Shown: positions 43,967 through 53,251 of the stretch, in pieces
Position numbering within the stretch: position 1 is the first letter of the stretch
Layout of the letters: every line of letters begins with the position of its first letter
Assembly: GCF_000173775.1 (NCBI RefSeq)
Contig: NZ_ACCD01000028.1
Span: 1-57,151, forward strand
Origin: Yersinia rohdei ATCC 43380
GTDB lineage: Bacteria > Pseudomonadota > Gammaproteobacteria > Enterobacterales > Enterobacteriaceae
Direction: 5' to 3'
DNA length: 57,151 nucleotides
Made by a program: the position numbers and the translations under genes
The notes under the pieces: generated by a model
Seen by the model: the letters and a program-made list of their open reading frames with translations, nothing else
Told to the model about the DNA's origin: nothing
The model's database searches: none

Positions 43967-44802
43967 TGCGCTTGTTCCATGCCTTTGCGCAGTTGCGCCA
44001 GCACTTGAGGTGTTTCCAGACCAAAGCCCAGTAATGCCATATCATCCACGACTAACAGGCGTTTATTTTTACCTGCTGGCGTCAATGCCAGACCCGGTAA
44101 TTTCCAGATGCCTTCATTGCCGCCCAGCGCTCTAACACCATCACTGGTTATCAGTAATAAATCCGGTGCGCTGGCGATAACCCCTTCTTGTGATAATGGG
44201 CGATAGCGGCTGAATCCTTGCATCGCATTACTGCCACCAGCAGCACGGATCATGGCATCGGCTGCGGTATTTTGGCCTGCGGCCATCGGCGTTAAGCCGC
44301 CGTGGCTCATGACAAACAGCACTTTGACGGGTAGCGGTGTGTTATTCACAGCACTCAAACGTTGCTGATAGTCTGTAATCAGTTTTTGACCTTGCTCTTG
44401 CTGATTAAGCGCGGTGGCAACGGCATTTATTTTCACTGCCACGCTTTCTGGTGTGGTTTGTCCGGGGACGGTAACGACATTTACACCACTGTCAGCGACT
44501 TGTTTTAGCACCAAAGAAGGCTGCGCTAGCTCACTGACCAACAACATGGTGGGCTTCATTGCCAGAATGCCTTCGGCATTCAGCATGCGCATGTAACCAA
44601 CATCAGGCAGCTTCTGCACTGCCTGAGGCTGTAGACTGGTACTGTCACGGGCCACAATCTCGCCACCAGCACCGAGTGCATAGGCGATTTCTGTTACATC
44701 ACCACCGATGGTGACAATACGTTCTGCGGCGAAGGAATTCAGCGACAGCAGGCAGGCGCTCAGTGACAGAATGAAAGGGAGTGACAGCAGCCTTAGTCTC
44801 AT
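43963..44802 (-). CDS. hmuT: Periplasmic haem-binding protein HmuT
   Basis: A 279-residue cluster-A substrate-binding protein with a signal peptide ending near SFA-AERIV at residue 25. The fold's start [20 protein letters not shown] and the likely haem-ligand Tyr in [14 protein letters not shown] are present; YxRxL is a known HmuT/ShuT haem-binding motif. It carries haem from HmuR to HmuU. It overlaps hmuS and hmuU by 4 bases each. Confidence 0.95.
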   Translation of the reverse strand: MRLRLLSLPFILSLSACLLSLNSFAAERIVTIGGDVTEIAYALGAGGEIVARDSTSLQPQAVQKLPDVGYMRMLNAEGILAMKPTMLLVSELAQPSLVLKQVADSGVNVVTVPGQTTPESVAVKINAVATALNQQEQGQKLITDYQQRLSAVNNTPLPVKVLFVMSHGGLTPMAAGQNTAADAMIRAAGGSNAMQGFSRYRPLSQEGVIASAPDLLLITSDGVRALGGNEGIWKLPGLALTPAGKNKRLLVVDDMALLGFGLETPQVLAQLRKGMEQAQ

Positions 44803-45836
44803 GCGGCGATATCCTTGTTAGCTAAGCGGGCAATTTGCTCACGCCATTGGCTTTGTTCTGGCTGCCCTTCAGTGCGTTGGCCATAAAGTTGGGCAATTTG
44901 GGTGCCATCGGCAGCAAAAAGCTCCAAACTGGTGACAAAACCATCTTTGGTGGGTTTGCGTGTAATCCAGCTTTCAGCAATGGTGGTTTCGATCAAATGC
45001 AGGGTAAAACGCTTGTTGAAAACATTAATCCAGTCTTGGTGCGGTGTGACTTTTTCAATCATGCCGGTGAAGATTTGCACACAACCACGGTTGCCGACGA
45101 AGATCATGATTTCATTCTGATCCTGCTGGGCAATGTTCAGCAGTTGTGTCAGTGAGTTGTTATCAACTTTATAAGCCAGGTCATCGCCTACGGCACGGAA
45201 GGCTTGTTGACGGGTGAGGTTATGGCGCTTAAGTAATTGGAAGAACTGGTGCACATCGGTCATGGCACGCCATTCGGTATCCACAGCGGCATCTGTGGCG
45301 GTCGGCTCAGTGACATCGGCCGGGGCTGATGGTTCTAACTGCAATGCAGGGTTGGCTGGGCTGATGAATTTGGCCAGTAATGCTTCCCAAGCTGCCATGT
45401 CAGTTTGTTCAGTGGCATACACTTTATGTAATGCATCGCCTTGATGGTCGAAGAACTGAATACTATGGCGCACGCCGTGGCGTGTTTCTTCTGTCAGAGT
45501 AAAGGCGCTGGCCCACTGGTTGAGGAACAAACGTAAATCCAAATCACGTGGATTGAGGATCAAACCGGCATGACCATTCAGATGTTGATTCTCGTAACGG
45601 CCCATTTGCTCATGCACAGCATAGGTGTTGCGAGTGATAGCTTTGACTTCACCGACAGCTTCCAATGCGGCGAGCAGGGCGCGAGCATCAGCCTGTAAAG
45701 GTTTTGCATCATGTCCAACCCGGCTGTGGGTGAGTTCAGCTTCTGAAATTCCCATTAAGGTGGCTAAATCGCGCGCATATTTGCCTGGGTTGTCGGCTTT
45801 GGCTTGAACATACTGCTCATAGATAGACTTGCTCAT
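44799..45836 (-). CDS. hmuS: Cytoplasmic haem-handling protein HmuS
   Basis: A 345-residue HemS/ChuS/HmuS-family protein, exactly Yersinia HmuS length. It consists of two repeated halves (about 1-170 and 185-345): [20 protein letters not shown] and [16 protein letters not shown] in the first, [17 protein letters not shown] in the second, with candidate haem-ligand His in each. The family binds and can degrade haem. A good GGAAGTTATT ribosome site precedes ATG 45836. Confidence 0.95.
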   Translation of the reverse strand: MSKSIYEQYVQAKADNPGKYARDLATLMGISEAELTHSRVGHDAKPLQADARALLAALEAVGEVKAITRNTYAVHEQMGRYENQHLNGHAGLILNPRDLDLRLFLNQWASAFTLTEETRHGVRHSIQFFDHQGDALHKVYATEQTDMAAWEALLAKFISPANPALQLEPSAPADVTEPTATDAAVDTEWRAMTDVHQFFQLLKRHNLTRQQAFRAVGDDLAYKVDNNSLTQLLNIAQQDQNEIMIFVGNRGCVQIFTGMIEKVTPHQDWINVFNKRFTLHLIETTIAESWITRKPTKDGFVTSLELFAADGTQIAQLYGQRTEGQPEQSQWREQIARLANKDIAA

Positions 45837-45954
45837 AATAACTTCCTCTTTCTATTGATTTTTTATATGCAGGTGACAGCGTTAAATGATAATCCGGTAA
45901 TCCACAAATTGGATTACCGGAGTTGTTATTTCAGACAATCTTTTTTTCTAGCGG

Positions 45955-47982
45955 CTACCACTGATAGCTCACGAAGAATTTCGCGTTACGGCCATCTTGT
46001 GGTACGCCCTGCGGCGCGTAATATTCTTTCTCAAATGCGTTACCCAGAACGACGGTGGTGGTCATGCCTTTCAGCTGTTCCTGGCCTTTATAGCTGACAT
46101 AGAAGTCATTGACGCCATAACCCGCTTGGCGTTGGCCAGTGCTGGACGGTTGGGAGCGATCGGCGAAGGTGGCAATCCAGCCCACCGCAAAGCCGCTGTT
46201 AGCAACAGGGACATCTAAGGTGCTGGTGACGGTATCCGGGTTAATCGATTCGAGCCATGCGTTGGTGTTTTGGTCTTTACCACGGGTGCGGTTATAGGCC
46301 AGATCCCAGTTAAATAAGGATGTCTGGTAGCTCATAGTGGCATCCCAACCCCAGATTTTGGCCCGATCGATATTCACCGAGGTGGTGGTCATGGACGTCA
46401 TGTTCACCTTGGTGCTGATATAGTCTTTCGCATTGGTATCGAAGTAGCTGGCTTTGAATTGCAGATCATCATCAGCCAGTAACAGGTTGTTAAAGCGCAG
46501 ACCAAAACCGTATTCCTGTGTTTCGTTGGTTTCCGGTTTCAGGTTTGGATTTGGTACCCAATAGTTGGTGATAACCCGGCCTCGGCCGATTGGAATCGAA
46601 AAGTGTTTCGAATCGTTGTACATTTCACCCATCGTTGGGGCGCGGAATGCTTGGGCATAAGAACCGAACAGCATCAGCCAGTCAGTTGGCATAATGCTAA
46701 CTGCACCACGTGATGACCATTTATCCGCATCTACGTCGGCATAGCCGTCGCTGCTGCCGCGATAGTTGTCATAACGGGTACCGGCCAAGAGCGAAACTGG
46801 CAGGTCGCGCAGGGTAATTTCATCTTGCAACCAGCCAGAACCAAAACGAATATCGGCATGCGGGAAGCTTTCAGTTGCTCCGCCCGGCGTTTGTTCCTGT
46901 TTGTAGGCTTCAGTGCCGTAAGTCAGTAAGTGAGAAGCAAAGCTATCTGTAAACAGACGGGTGCGGTTTTCCAGCTTACCGCCTTGGGTCGTTTGCTTGC
47001 GCTCCTCTGCATTCGAGCCTGTTGGCTGTGCATTGATTTCCACTTCGGAATAATACACTTGCGCCGTGGCATTCAACCATTCCTGGTCAAGTGGCTTAAT
47101 ATTGTAGCTAAGCTGGGCATCGCGTTGAATTGTCGAGCGGTTTGTCAGGACATTACTGCTGGACGCGGCGCTGGCTTGCGGGTTTTTCGGCTCAATTGCA
47201 TTGTTGTCGTAATAGCGCAAATTGGCGCTCAAAGACTGAGTCTGGTCAATCCGCCAAGTCCCTTTTGCTAACACATTACTGATGGTTTCATCATTGGGTG
47301 CGTTAAATCCATCACTCTGGCGGATATTCCCGATATCACGGGTGCCGAAAGAGAGAATGCCATCGACATCGTCAGTACGGCCATATGCACTGGCTCCCAG
47401 ACCAAAGCTGTGATCGCCGGTAGCCGCGGAGCTGTAAACGCGATAACCGGTATTTTCACCCGGTAACAGTAAATCGGCCGCATCCACGGTTTCGTAAGAA
47501 ATCACCCCGCCCAAAGCGCCGCTACCATACAGTAGTGCCGACGGGCCACGAACCACTTCAATACGTTTTACCAGCGCCGGATCGAGGAAAGTTGAGTTCA
47601 GATGGCCGGTATCCGTGCCTTGGCGAATACCATCAACCAACGTGAGGACGCCTTGCTTGCCATAACCTCGCAGTGTCACATCCTGGCCATTGACCCGTCC
47701 GCTGCCAGTGACTGTCAGCCCCGGAACCTTGCGCAACATATCAGCCGCCGAAGTGGCGGTTTCGCTGGTGGGGGAGTTGCCCTCAATCACTGTCACCATC
47801 ATTGGTGCTTCAAAACTGCTGCGCTCATTACCCGTCGCAGTGACCACCATCGTGTCGTTAGTGTGTTTTTTATTGCTTGTTGAGGTGGTGGTATCTGCTG
47901 CTTGAGCAGCAAGAGGCAAGGCGCAAGCGATTGCCAAACTGAGTGAAGACCAGCGGAAGCGGTCAGAGGTAAAACGTGGCAT
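45955..47982 (-). CDS. hmuR: TonB-dependent haem receptor HmuR/HemR
   Basis: A 675-residue outer-membrane receptor: signal peptide ending near AQA-ADT, TonB box DTMVVTATG (about residue 43), plug domain with GYGKQGVLTLVDGIRQGTD, and the haem-receptor motifs FRAPTMGEMYND and NPNLKPET with a His between them (DSKHFS). It takes haem from free or protein-bound sources. It resembles Y. enterocolitica HemR closely but differs in the loop after NDSKHF, so I do not assign species from it. GGAGAATT lies before ATG 47982. Confidence 0.96.
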   Translation of the reverse strand: MPRFTSDRFRWSSLSLAIACALPLAAQAADTTTSTSNKKHTNDTMVVTATGNERSSFEAPMMVTVIEGNSPTSETATSAADMLRKVPGLTVTGSGRVNGQDVTLRGYGKQGVLTLVDGIRQGTDTGHLNSTFLDPALVKRIEVVRGPSALLYGSGALGGVISYETVDAADLLLPGENTGYRVYSSAATGDHSFGLGASAYGRTDDVDGILSFGTRDIGNIRQSDGFNAPNDETISNVLAKGTWRIDQTQSLSANLRYYDNNAIEPKNPQASAASSSNVLTNRSTIQRDAQLSYNIKPLDQEWLNATAQVYYSEVEINAQPTGSNAEERKQTTQGGKLENRTRLFTDSFASHLLTYGTEAYKQEQTPGGATESFPHADIRFGSGWLQDEITLRDLPVSLLAGTRYDNYRGSSDGYADVDADKWSSRGAVSIMPTDWLMLFGSYAQAFRAPTMGEMYNDSKHFSIPIGRGRVITNYWVPNPNLKPETNETQEYGFGLRFNNLLLADDDLQFKASYFDTNAKDYISTKVNMTSMTTTSVNIDRAKIWGWDATMSYQTSLFNWDLAYNRTRGKDQNTNAWLESINPDTVTSTLDVPVANSGFAVGWIATFADRSQPSSTGQRQAGYGVNDFYVSYKGQEQLKGMTTTVVLGNAFEKEYYAPQGVPQDGRNAKFFVSYQW

Positions 47983-48159
47983 GTCGGCAATTCTCCATAA
48001 TTTCTATGCAATAAATTTATATGCAAAACAAATAGATAGGTTGCTGGCTGCCTTGATTCGAGAATCTGGGTGGCTTGCATTAACCCTCGCCATGACAGCG
48101 CCGCATTGCGGGCACGCCAATGACATCGGGGCGATTTTTATTTATTGGGTTAGGACAAA

Positions 48160-48351
48160 TTATTTTGTCAGTATCAGTTTTCCGGCCTTGGTCTGACGCA
48201 GTTGATAACATTCGCCCTGATGGATGATAAAAGCCACGCTGTGCTCTCCCAGCAATTGTTCGCTAGTAATAGACAAAGGTTTGCTTACCGCCAGAGGTTC
48301 GGCAGCCGGTTCATCGTTCAGCATTGGCACTTTATTCAACTGTTTATCCAT
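48160..48351 (-). CDS. hemP: HemP/HmuP small haem-uptake protein
   Basis: A 63-residue protein ending HQGECYQLRQTKAGKLILTK, the conserved hemin-uptake HemP domain. In some bacteria HemP/HmuP activates haem-receptor expression. I start at ATG 48351 (MDKQLNKVP); an ATG 18 codons upstream would put the start over the Fur site and adds an atypical N terminus. It precedes hmuR by 177 bases, a gap that contains small stem-loops. Confidence 0.9.
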   Translation of the reverse strand: MDKQLNKVPMLNDEPAAEPLAVSKPLSITSEQLLGEHSVAFIIHQGECYQLRQTKAGKLILTK

Positions 48352-48383
48352 ATAATCAGTAATGTAATGATAACCAATATCAA

Positions 48384-48402
48384 TATGATAATCATTATCA
48401 AT
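48384..48402. promoter_or_regulatory. Fur box in front of hemP-hmuRSTUV
   Basis: TGATAATCATTATCA (48386-48400) is a near-perfect Fur palindrome, flanked by further TAT/AAT bases. It is 33 bases upstream of the hemP start and about 50 bases after the chuY stop, so it defines an iron-repressed promoter for hemP-hmuRSTUV. Confidence 0.85.
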
Positions 48403-48451
48403 CATATTTGGATGTTACATCAAGAAATATTTATTGTTAACCTGTTTATAT

Positions 48452-49087
48452 TTAGTTAGCTAATTTTGGCTCGATTAAGGCGTAGATTTGGTAATAGGTT
48501 GTTGGATCTTCGATCATTTGGCTGAGGTGACGAGCCACATCTTCACGGGTGACCATACCGTGGGCTTCAGTTTGCAGGCGTATAGCATTATTTGTTGCGG
48601 GCTTATCCAACAAGCCACCGGGCCGGATTAGGGTGTAAATCAAGTTGCTGGTCTGTAACCAACTCTCGGCCAGTGATTTCTCTCGTACCGCCTGACCAAA
48701 AGCGGCTTTGGCTCTGGGGGACAGTGTTGACCAACTATCACCGCAGCCGATTGATGTAACCAAAAGCATACGTTTCAAGCCCAGTTTCTCGGCGGTATCG
48801 ACGATCAAGCGGTTTCCCTGATAATCAGCGCTGCGACTACCTAATGTTGAAATGATTGCGGCCTCTGGGCCTGCTAATTGACAGGCTTCTAACACACTTT
48901 GTGGGTCACAGGCATCGCCACACACCACCGTCAGATTGTTACTGCGCAACGCTTGTGCTTGCTGCGGATTGCGTATCAAGAGAGTGACCGGGCGAGGATG
49001 TAATGCGGCATTCTCATGTTGGTTTGCCAGTGCCAATAAATGCGCCCCCACGCCCTGACCCGCCCCAAAGATTAGCCAAGGTTTCAT
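48452..49087 (-). CDS. chuY: ChuY-like NAD(P)-binding reductase
   Basis: A 211-residue Rossmann-fold protein of the atypical SDR/NmrA type: nucleotide loop FGAGQGVGAHLLALA at residues 6-20, then a strand-helix pattern with LLVTSIGCGDSW. Third gene of chuW-chuX-chuY, it corresponds to E. coli ChuY, which is reported to reduce anaerobilin, the tetrapyrrole product of ChuW. ATG overlaps the chuX stop by 4 bases. Confidence 0.85.
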   Translation of the reverse strand: MKPWLIFGAGQGVGAHLLALANQHENAALHPRPVTLLIRNPQQAQALRSNNLTVVCGDACDPQSVLEACQLAGPEAAIISTLGSRSADYQGNRLIVDTAEKLGLKRMLLVTSIGCGDSWSTLSPRAKAAFGQAVREKSLAESWLQTSNLIYTLIRPGGLLDKPATNNAIRLQTEAHGMVTREDVARHLSQMIEDPTTYYQIYALIEPKLAN

Positions 49088-49629
49088 GGCGTTTCCTCTG
49101 CGGATTCTGGCAGCACTTGCTGCTCGGCACTGAGCTGCTGCGCTAATTGATGGAAGGCGGCCAGGCCGTCAGCGCGTAATTGGCGATGCTCATCACGGCC
49201 AACATAGACTTTCAGCATAGCTTCGCCTTGCTGATTAAAAAATTGCACGGACGCCGTTGCCATGCCCATAAACGGGCGCTCCAGTAGGGCGATTGCCTGG
49301 CAGTTCTGTGCTTTGATATGACCGCTAACACCTTGTTTATCCCTAAGATTAAAATAACCATGACGATGAAAACCGCTCGGTAATGGCCCTTTGTGCTCCA
49401 AAATGATATCGGCGGTATGCACCAGGATGGTGACATCGCCCCATTCCGTCATGCTGTCCCATATGCGGTCAAACTGCTCGGCATCCGCCAATACTCGCTG
49501 CGGCAATGCGCGCACCACTTCAAGCAGACTGACGTGATAATCCTGTGCAATTTGCTCTAGGGTGCCATCCGGTTGAGTGGCAAGGAATTCGGCGAGTGGC
49601 AATGTATTTTCAGGCTGTGGGGTATTCAT
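49084..49629 (-). CDS. chuX: ChuX/HutX-like cytoplasmic haem carrier
   Basis: From ATG 49629 (MNTPQPENTL) the product has 181 residues and matches ChuX/HutX: TLEQIAQDYHVSLLEVVRAL near the start, then HRHGYFNLRDKQGVSGHIKA, conserved in this haem carrier. It probably delivers haem to or from ChuW. The start overlaps the chuW stop by 4 bases; an in-frame upstream ATG lies inside chuW and is not favoured. Confidence 0.9.
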   Translation of the reverse strand: MNTPQPENTLPLAEFLATQPDGTLEQIAQDYHVSLLEVVRALPQRVLADAEQFDRIWDSMTEWGDVTILVHTADIILEHKGPLPSGFHRHGYFNLRDKQGVSGHIKAQNCQAIALLERPFMGMATASVQFFNQQGEAMLKVYVGRDEHRQLRADGLAAFHQLAQQLSAEQQVLPESAEETP

Positions 49630-50939
49630 AAGTGATTTTCCGTTGTAATAAGTGAGGGAATAAGTTGTTGCAGCGCCTGCATCATATTGCTGGCCCAAAA
49701 ACGTCCGCTATCAGTAAGCCGTAGGCAAAAGCTATTATCTTTCAGTAAATGACATTGATGCCATTGTGCAATTAATGGCATCAATGGATTCGGGTTTGTG
49801 ATTAATTCGCTCAGATCTAAGCGGCCGACCTCAATACCGCTTTGCAATTTGGCGCGCCACGGATGCTCGCCACTGGTTTGCGTCATCATCATCAGCGGCT
49901 TTTGCCCGCTATCAATTGAGCGGTAATAATTATCCAAACTGCGGTGCTGCATATAGGCGTGCCCTTGTAACGAACCACCGGCACCACTGCCCAATGCAAG
50001 GCAATCAGCCCCTTGTTTAATCAACAGGTTATAAAGGTTACGTTCACGAGTGGTGCGCGCCCAATGGCTATTACTTAGCTGATGCCAACCTGCCTGCGCG
50101 AGGCTATCAGCACCACTACAGTAAAAATCGCATTGCTGTGCCAGAGTCGGCAGTTCCACCCGATTGTTTTCGACCGATTTGGCCAGTGGGGTGGTGGGCA
50201 ATAGATTGAGGGCATACAGGTCGACGCCATCCAGCGGGAGCTGGCGGACAATGGCCAAATCTTCTTGCCAGGTCTCCGGTGTTTGGTGAGGTAAACCGAA
50301 CATCAGGTCACACACCACGGCTGCGCGATCCCGGCGAGCTAAATCAGTGAGAAAACGAATGGCCTGGTCGCGGTCGGCTTTCCGTCCCATTCGTTGGCGA
50401 ATACGAGTGTTAAAGGTTTGAATACCCACGGAGAAACGATTAGCGCCCGCCTCCAGGCAAGCATCAATCCGTTCATCATCAAAATTAAAAATTCGCCCCT
50501 CGACAGTAATCTCGCAGTCGGGTGCTAGGGGTAAATTCTGACGCAACTGGCTGATAATTCGGTGTAATTGTTCTGCTGATAGTGCGCTTGGTGTGCCGCC
50601 TCCGAAGTAAATTGCATGAATTGGCCCACCTTGTAGCAGTGGGCTGGCAGCTTCCATATTCAGCTCCTGCAACAAATAATCGGTATAGCGCGCGGTACTT
50701 TCGGGTTGCAGAGGATTTTGATAGAAACCACAGAAAGTGCAGTGAGTGGCACAGAACGGAATATGTAAGTAAAGCAATCGCTTATTAGGGGGGAGGGGCT
50801 GTTGTAACAGTGATTGCCAGCTATCCTGAAGTGACTCGGCAGGGAGCGGGCGGCTGTCGCGCCACGGCATCGTGGCCCATCGCTTGGGAAAAGGCTGCGG
50901 CCCTTGCCTGGCATGATATGGCATCAGATCAATATTCAT
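49626..50939 (-). CDS. chuW: Radical SAM anaerobic haem-degrading enzyme ChuW/HutW
   Basis: A 437-residue HemN/HemW-like radical SAM protein. The iron-sulfur motif Cys63-x3-Cys67-x2-Cys70 lies in HIPFCATHCTFCGF; YFGGGTPSAL and SVGIQTFNTRIRQRMGR are conserved family segments. ChuW/HutW methylates and opens haem without oxygen, freeing iron. I choose ATG 50939 (MNIDLMPYHARQ), which leaves the Fur site upstream; an ATG 11 codons earlier would overlap it. First gene of chuWXY. Confidence 0.9.
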   Translation of the reverse strand: MNIDLMPYHARQGPQPFPKRWATMPWRDSRPLPAESLQDSWQSLLQQPLPPNKRLLYLHIPFCATHCTFCGFYQNPLQPESTARYTDYLLQELNMEAASPLLQGGPIHAIYFGGGTPSALSAEQLHRIISQLRQNLPLAPDCEITVEGRIFNFDDERIDACLEAGANRFSVGIQTFNTRIRQRMGRKADRDQAIRFLTDLARRDRAAVVCDLMFGLPHQTPETWQEDLAIVRQLPLDGVDLYALNLLPTTPLAKSVENNRVELPTLAQQCDFYCSGADSLAQAGWHQLSNSHWARTTRERNLYNLLIKQGADCLALGSGAGGSLQGHAYMQHRSLDNYYRSIDSGQKPLMMMTQTSGEHPWRAKLQSGIEVGRLDLSELITNPNPLMPLIAQWHQCHLLKDNSFCLRLTDSGRFWASNMMQALQQLIPSLITTENHL

Positions 50940-50971
50940 AGTCTGCTCATTAAGTTGTAGATGATAAATCA

Positions 50972-50990
50972 AATGATAATCATAAGCATT
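50972..50990. promoter_or_regulatory. Fur-like box in front of chuWXY
   Basis: AATGATAATCATAAGCATT contains the core TGATAATCAT of the Fur palindrome, 33 bases upstream of the chosen chuW start. It suggests that haem breakdown and haem uptake are both iron-repressed from separate promoters. Confidence 0.75.
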
Positions 50991-51039
50991 TAATCAATAA
51001 TGCAGGCTAAAGATCTTGATCTCTATCAGTAAATTAGAA

Positions 51040-51242
51040 TGAAAATCGCTCAAATCTGCTGAGCGCGCAGGGATAGGCCACTGCCGCAGCATTGGCGACG
51101 CCACCCCCATAACAAAAGCCGTAATACCAACCTTGCCGGTGTTGCTCCTATCAGCCATCAAAAACGTTATTGCGGCAAAAAAATCATTCATCAGCTTGGT
51201 TGGGTCAACCTGCTGATGCAGTTCACGGCCTTTATCCGACAA
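51040..51242 (-). pseudogene. Dienelactone-hydrolase-family remnant with a frameshift
   Basis: Read on the minus strand, DKGRELHQQVDPTKLMNDFF followed by NTGKVGIT matches the middle of YghX-type dienelactone hydrolases. At about 51115 the frame breaks; in the next frame the sequence continues FCYGGGVANAAAVAYP, the nucleophile-Cys motif of the family. A one-base loss explains it. The flanks do not continue the gene on either side, so only about 60 codons remain. It lies between chuW and the fumC segment. Confidence 0.75.
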
Positions 51243-51740
51243 AATGGTGAACTGAAAGGGGAAGAGTATTAGTCCGAACTGTCCTAAGTGCTGAAAAGTA
51301 AAAGGATGGAGTATTAAAATTCGTCAAAATAACCTGTTAGATCAGGGGCAGCAAAATATCAAACGACGGATACATGCCATGCTGGGATATATCACGGAGA
51401 GAACCATTTTGTTCATTATCTGCTCAGATAATAGACAAAAATACTTTCGTTGTCATTAATTCGACTGAATATCTGTAATGAAATTGAATTATATCTTGGC
51501 CATAATAATTGATAAAAATATAATATTAACAGTATGTTAGTATTCGCCGCAGGTTAGTCACAGCATTTTATTATATTTTTTTTAAAAAAATCACTCTTAA
51601 ATTAAGAAAAATATTTTTTTTGGACTATATTTCATATTTGGATAAACAATAAATACCATATACCAAATCAGACTGATTACATTAGTATATTGTAGTTAAC
51701 ATATGCTTTTAATCCTTTACTTAATTAAGGTGATATTGTT
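51243..51740. other. AT-rich intergenic region upstream of fumC
   Basis: About 500 bases without a recognisable gene. The right half (51540-51700) is extremely AT-rich, as in H-NS-bound promoters of acquired genes. An 8-2-8 palindrome, ATTATCTG-CT-CAGATAAT, is at 51415-51432. The fumC promoter must be here; several TATAAT-like hexamers make its exact place unclear. Confidence 0.55.
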
Positions 51741-53204
51741 ATGGCTGCAGATAACTCAATTAAACACACACTAGATAAAAATATTAAAATAGGAATTAAT
51801 TCGTCTGGTGTACGCCAAGAATTCGATAGTATGGGAGAAGTTAGTGTCCCTGCTGATCGTTATTGGGGCGCTCAAACTCAACGCTCATTACAGCATTTTA
51901 ACATTGGCAATGATTTAATGCCAAAAGATGTTTATCACGCGTATGGATATATAAAGAAAGCTTGTGCACTCGTTAATTTTGAGGCGGGTAGATTAGTTGA
52001 TTGGAAAAAAGATGCAATTATTCAGGCTGCCGATGAAACAATTAGCGGTAATTTAGATGATCATTATCCGCTTTATGTGTGGCAAACCGGATCTGGCACA
52101 CAATCAAATATGAATGTTAATGAGGTTATTTCTAATCGTGCGATTCAATTATTAGGTGGTTCCCTGGGTACTCAAGACCCTATTGGTCCAAACGACGATG
52201 TAAATATGGGCCAATCATCAAATGATACCTTTCCAACGGCTATGCATATCGCGGTTATTTTTTCCCTTGATGAAAAATTAATCCCAAGTATTCAACAGCT
52301 AATAGACATAATAGAAAGTAAAGCAGCTTCATGGATGAATGTGGTTAAAATTGGACGCACTCACTTAGAAGATGCAGTCCCTTTAACTGTTGGCCAGGAG
52401 TGGTATGGTTGGGCTGGTCAATTAAGAGATTCATTAGATGATATCAAGCGCAGTAAAACCGATTTGTATAAGCTGGCTGTAGGAGGAACTGCAGTAGGTA
52501 CAGGATTAAATGCCCCTAAAGGTTTCTCAAAAGATGTGGCAGCAAAAATAGCCGAGCTTACACAAAAACCTTTTATTACCGCCCCAAACAAATTCACTGC
52601 ACAGGGTTCTCTTGATGCTCTTGTCCGTGCTCATTCCGCTATAAAAGGATTAGCCGTTTCTCTTATAAAAATAGCCAATGACATGAGGTGGTTAGCATCA
52701 GGCCCTCGTTGTGGGTTGAGTGAACTCATTTTGCCTTCTAATGAACCTGGTTCTTCGATTATGCCAGGAAAAGTAAACCCTACCCAATGTGAAGCAGTTG
52801 TAATGATAGGCATCCAAGTTATGGGGAATGACACTGCTATTTCCATTTCTGGTAGCCAAGGTAACTTTGAATTAAATGCCATGCGCCCGGTTATTATTAA
52901 TAATTTGCTACATTCAATTTTGATTTTAGCTGATGGTTGCCAGAAATTTAGAGAGTTTTCAGTTGAAGGAACTACTCTGAATAATGAAAAAATCAAAGAA
53001 TATGTAGATGATAGTGTCATGTTAGTTACTGCGTTATCACCTATAATTGGTTATCAAAACTCGGCCCATATTGCAGAGAATGCAATACAGAAAAATATCA
53101 CATTGAAAGAGTCAGCTATTTCTTCAGGAAAAATAAGCGAAGAAGATTTTGATAAGTATGTAAATGCCATCGCTATGACAGGCAATGGTTTGTCTGGTGC
53201 TTAA
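51741..53204 (+). CDS. fumC: Class II fumarase FumC
   Basis: The 487-residue protein carries the fumarase/aspartase signature GSSIMPGKVNPTQCEA, with the glycine and TQCEA typical for fumarase rather than aspartase, and SSNDTFPTAMHIA and GRTHLEDAVPLT. It interconverts fumarate and malate. An N-terminal extension of about 20 residues exceeds E. coli FumC (467). AAGGTGAT stands before ATG. It is followed after 47 bases by a malate-using enzyme, so the two probably form an operon. Codon use is AT-rich compared with the hmu and T3SS genes. Confidence 0.93.
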   Translation: MAADNSIKHTLDKNIKIGINSSGVRQEFDSMGEVSVPADRYWGAQTQRSLQHFNIGNDLMPKDVYHAYGYIKKACALVNFEAGRLVDWKKDAIIQAADETISGNLDDHYPLYVWQTGSGTQSNMNVNEVISNRAIQLLGGSLGTQDPIGPNDDVNMGQSSNDTFPTAMHIAVIFSLDEKLIPSIQQLIDIIESKAASWMNVVKIGRTHLEDAVPLTVGQEWYGWAGQLRDSLDDIKRSKTDLYKLAVGGTAVGTGLNAPKGFSKDVAAKIAELTQKPFITAPNKFTAQGSLDALVRAHSAIKGLAVSLIKIANDMRWLASGPRCGLSELILPSNEPGSSIMPGKVNPTQCEAVVMIGIQVMGNDTAISISGSQGNFELNAMRPVIINNLLHSILILADGCQKFREFSVEGTTLNNEKIKEYVDDSVMLVTALSPIIGYQNSAHIAENAIQKNITLKESAISSGKISEEDFDKYVNAIAMTGNGLSGA

Positions 53205-53251
53205 GTCTTAATTTTATTTAATATAGAACATAAACTAAAGAGGATGTTAAT

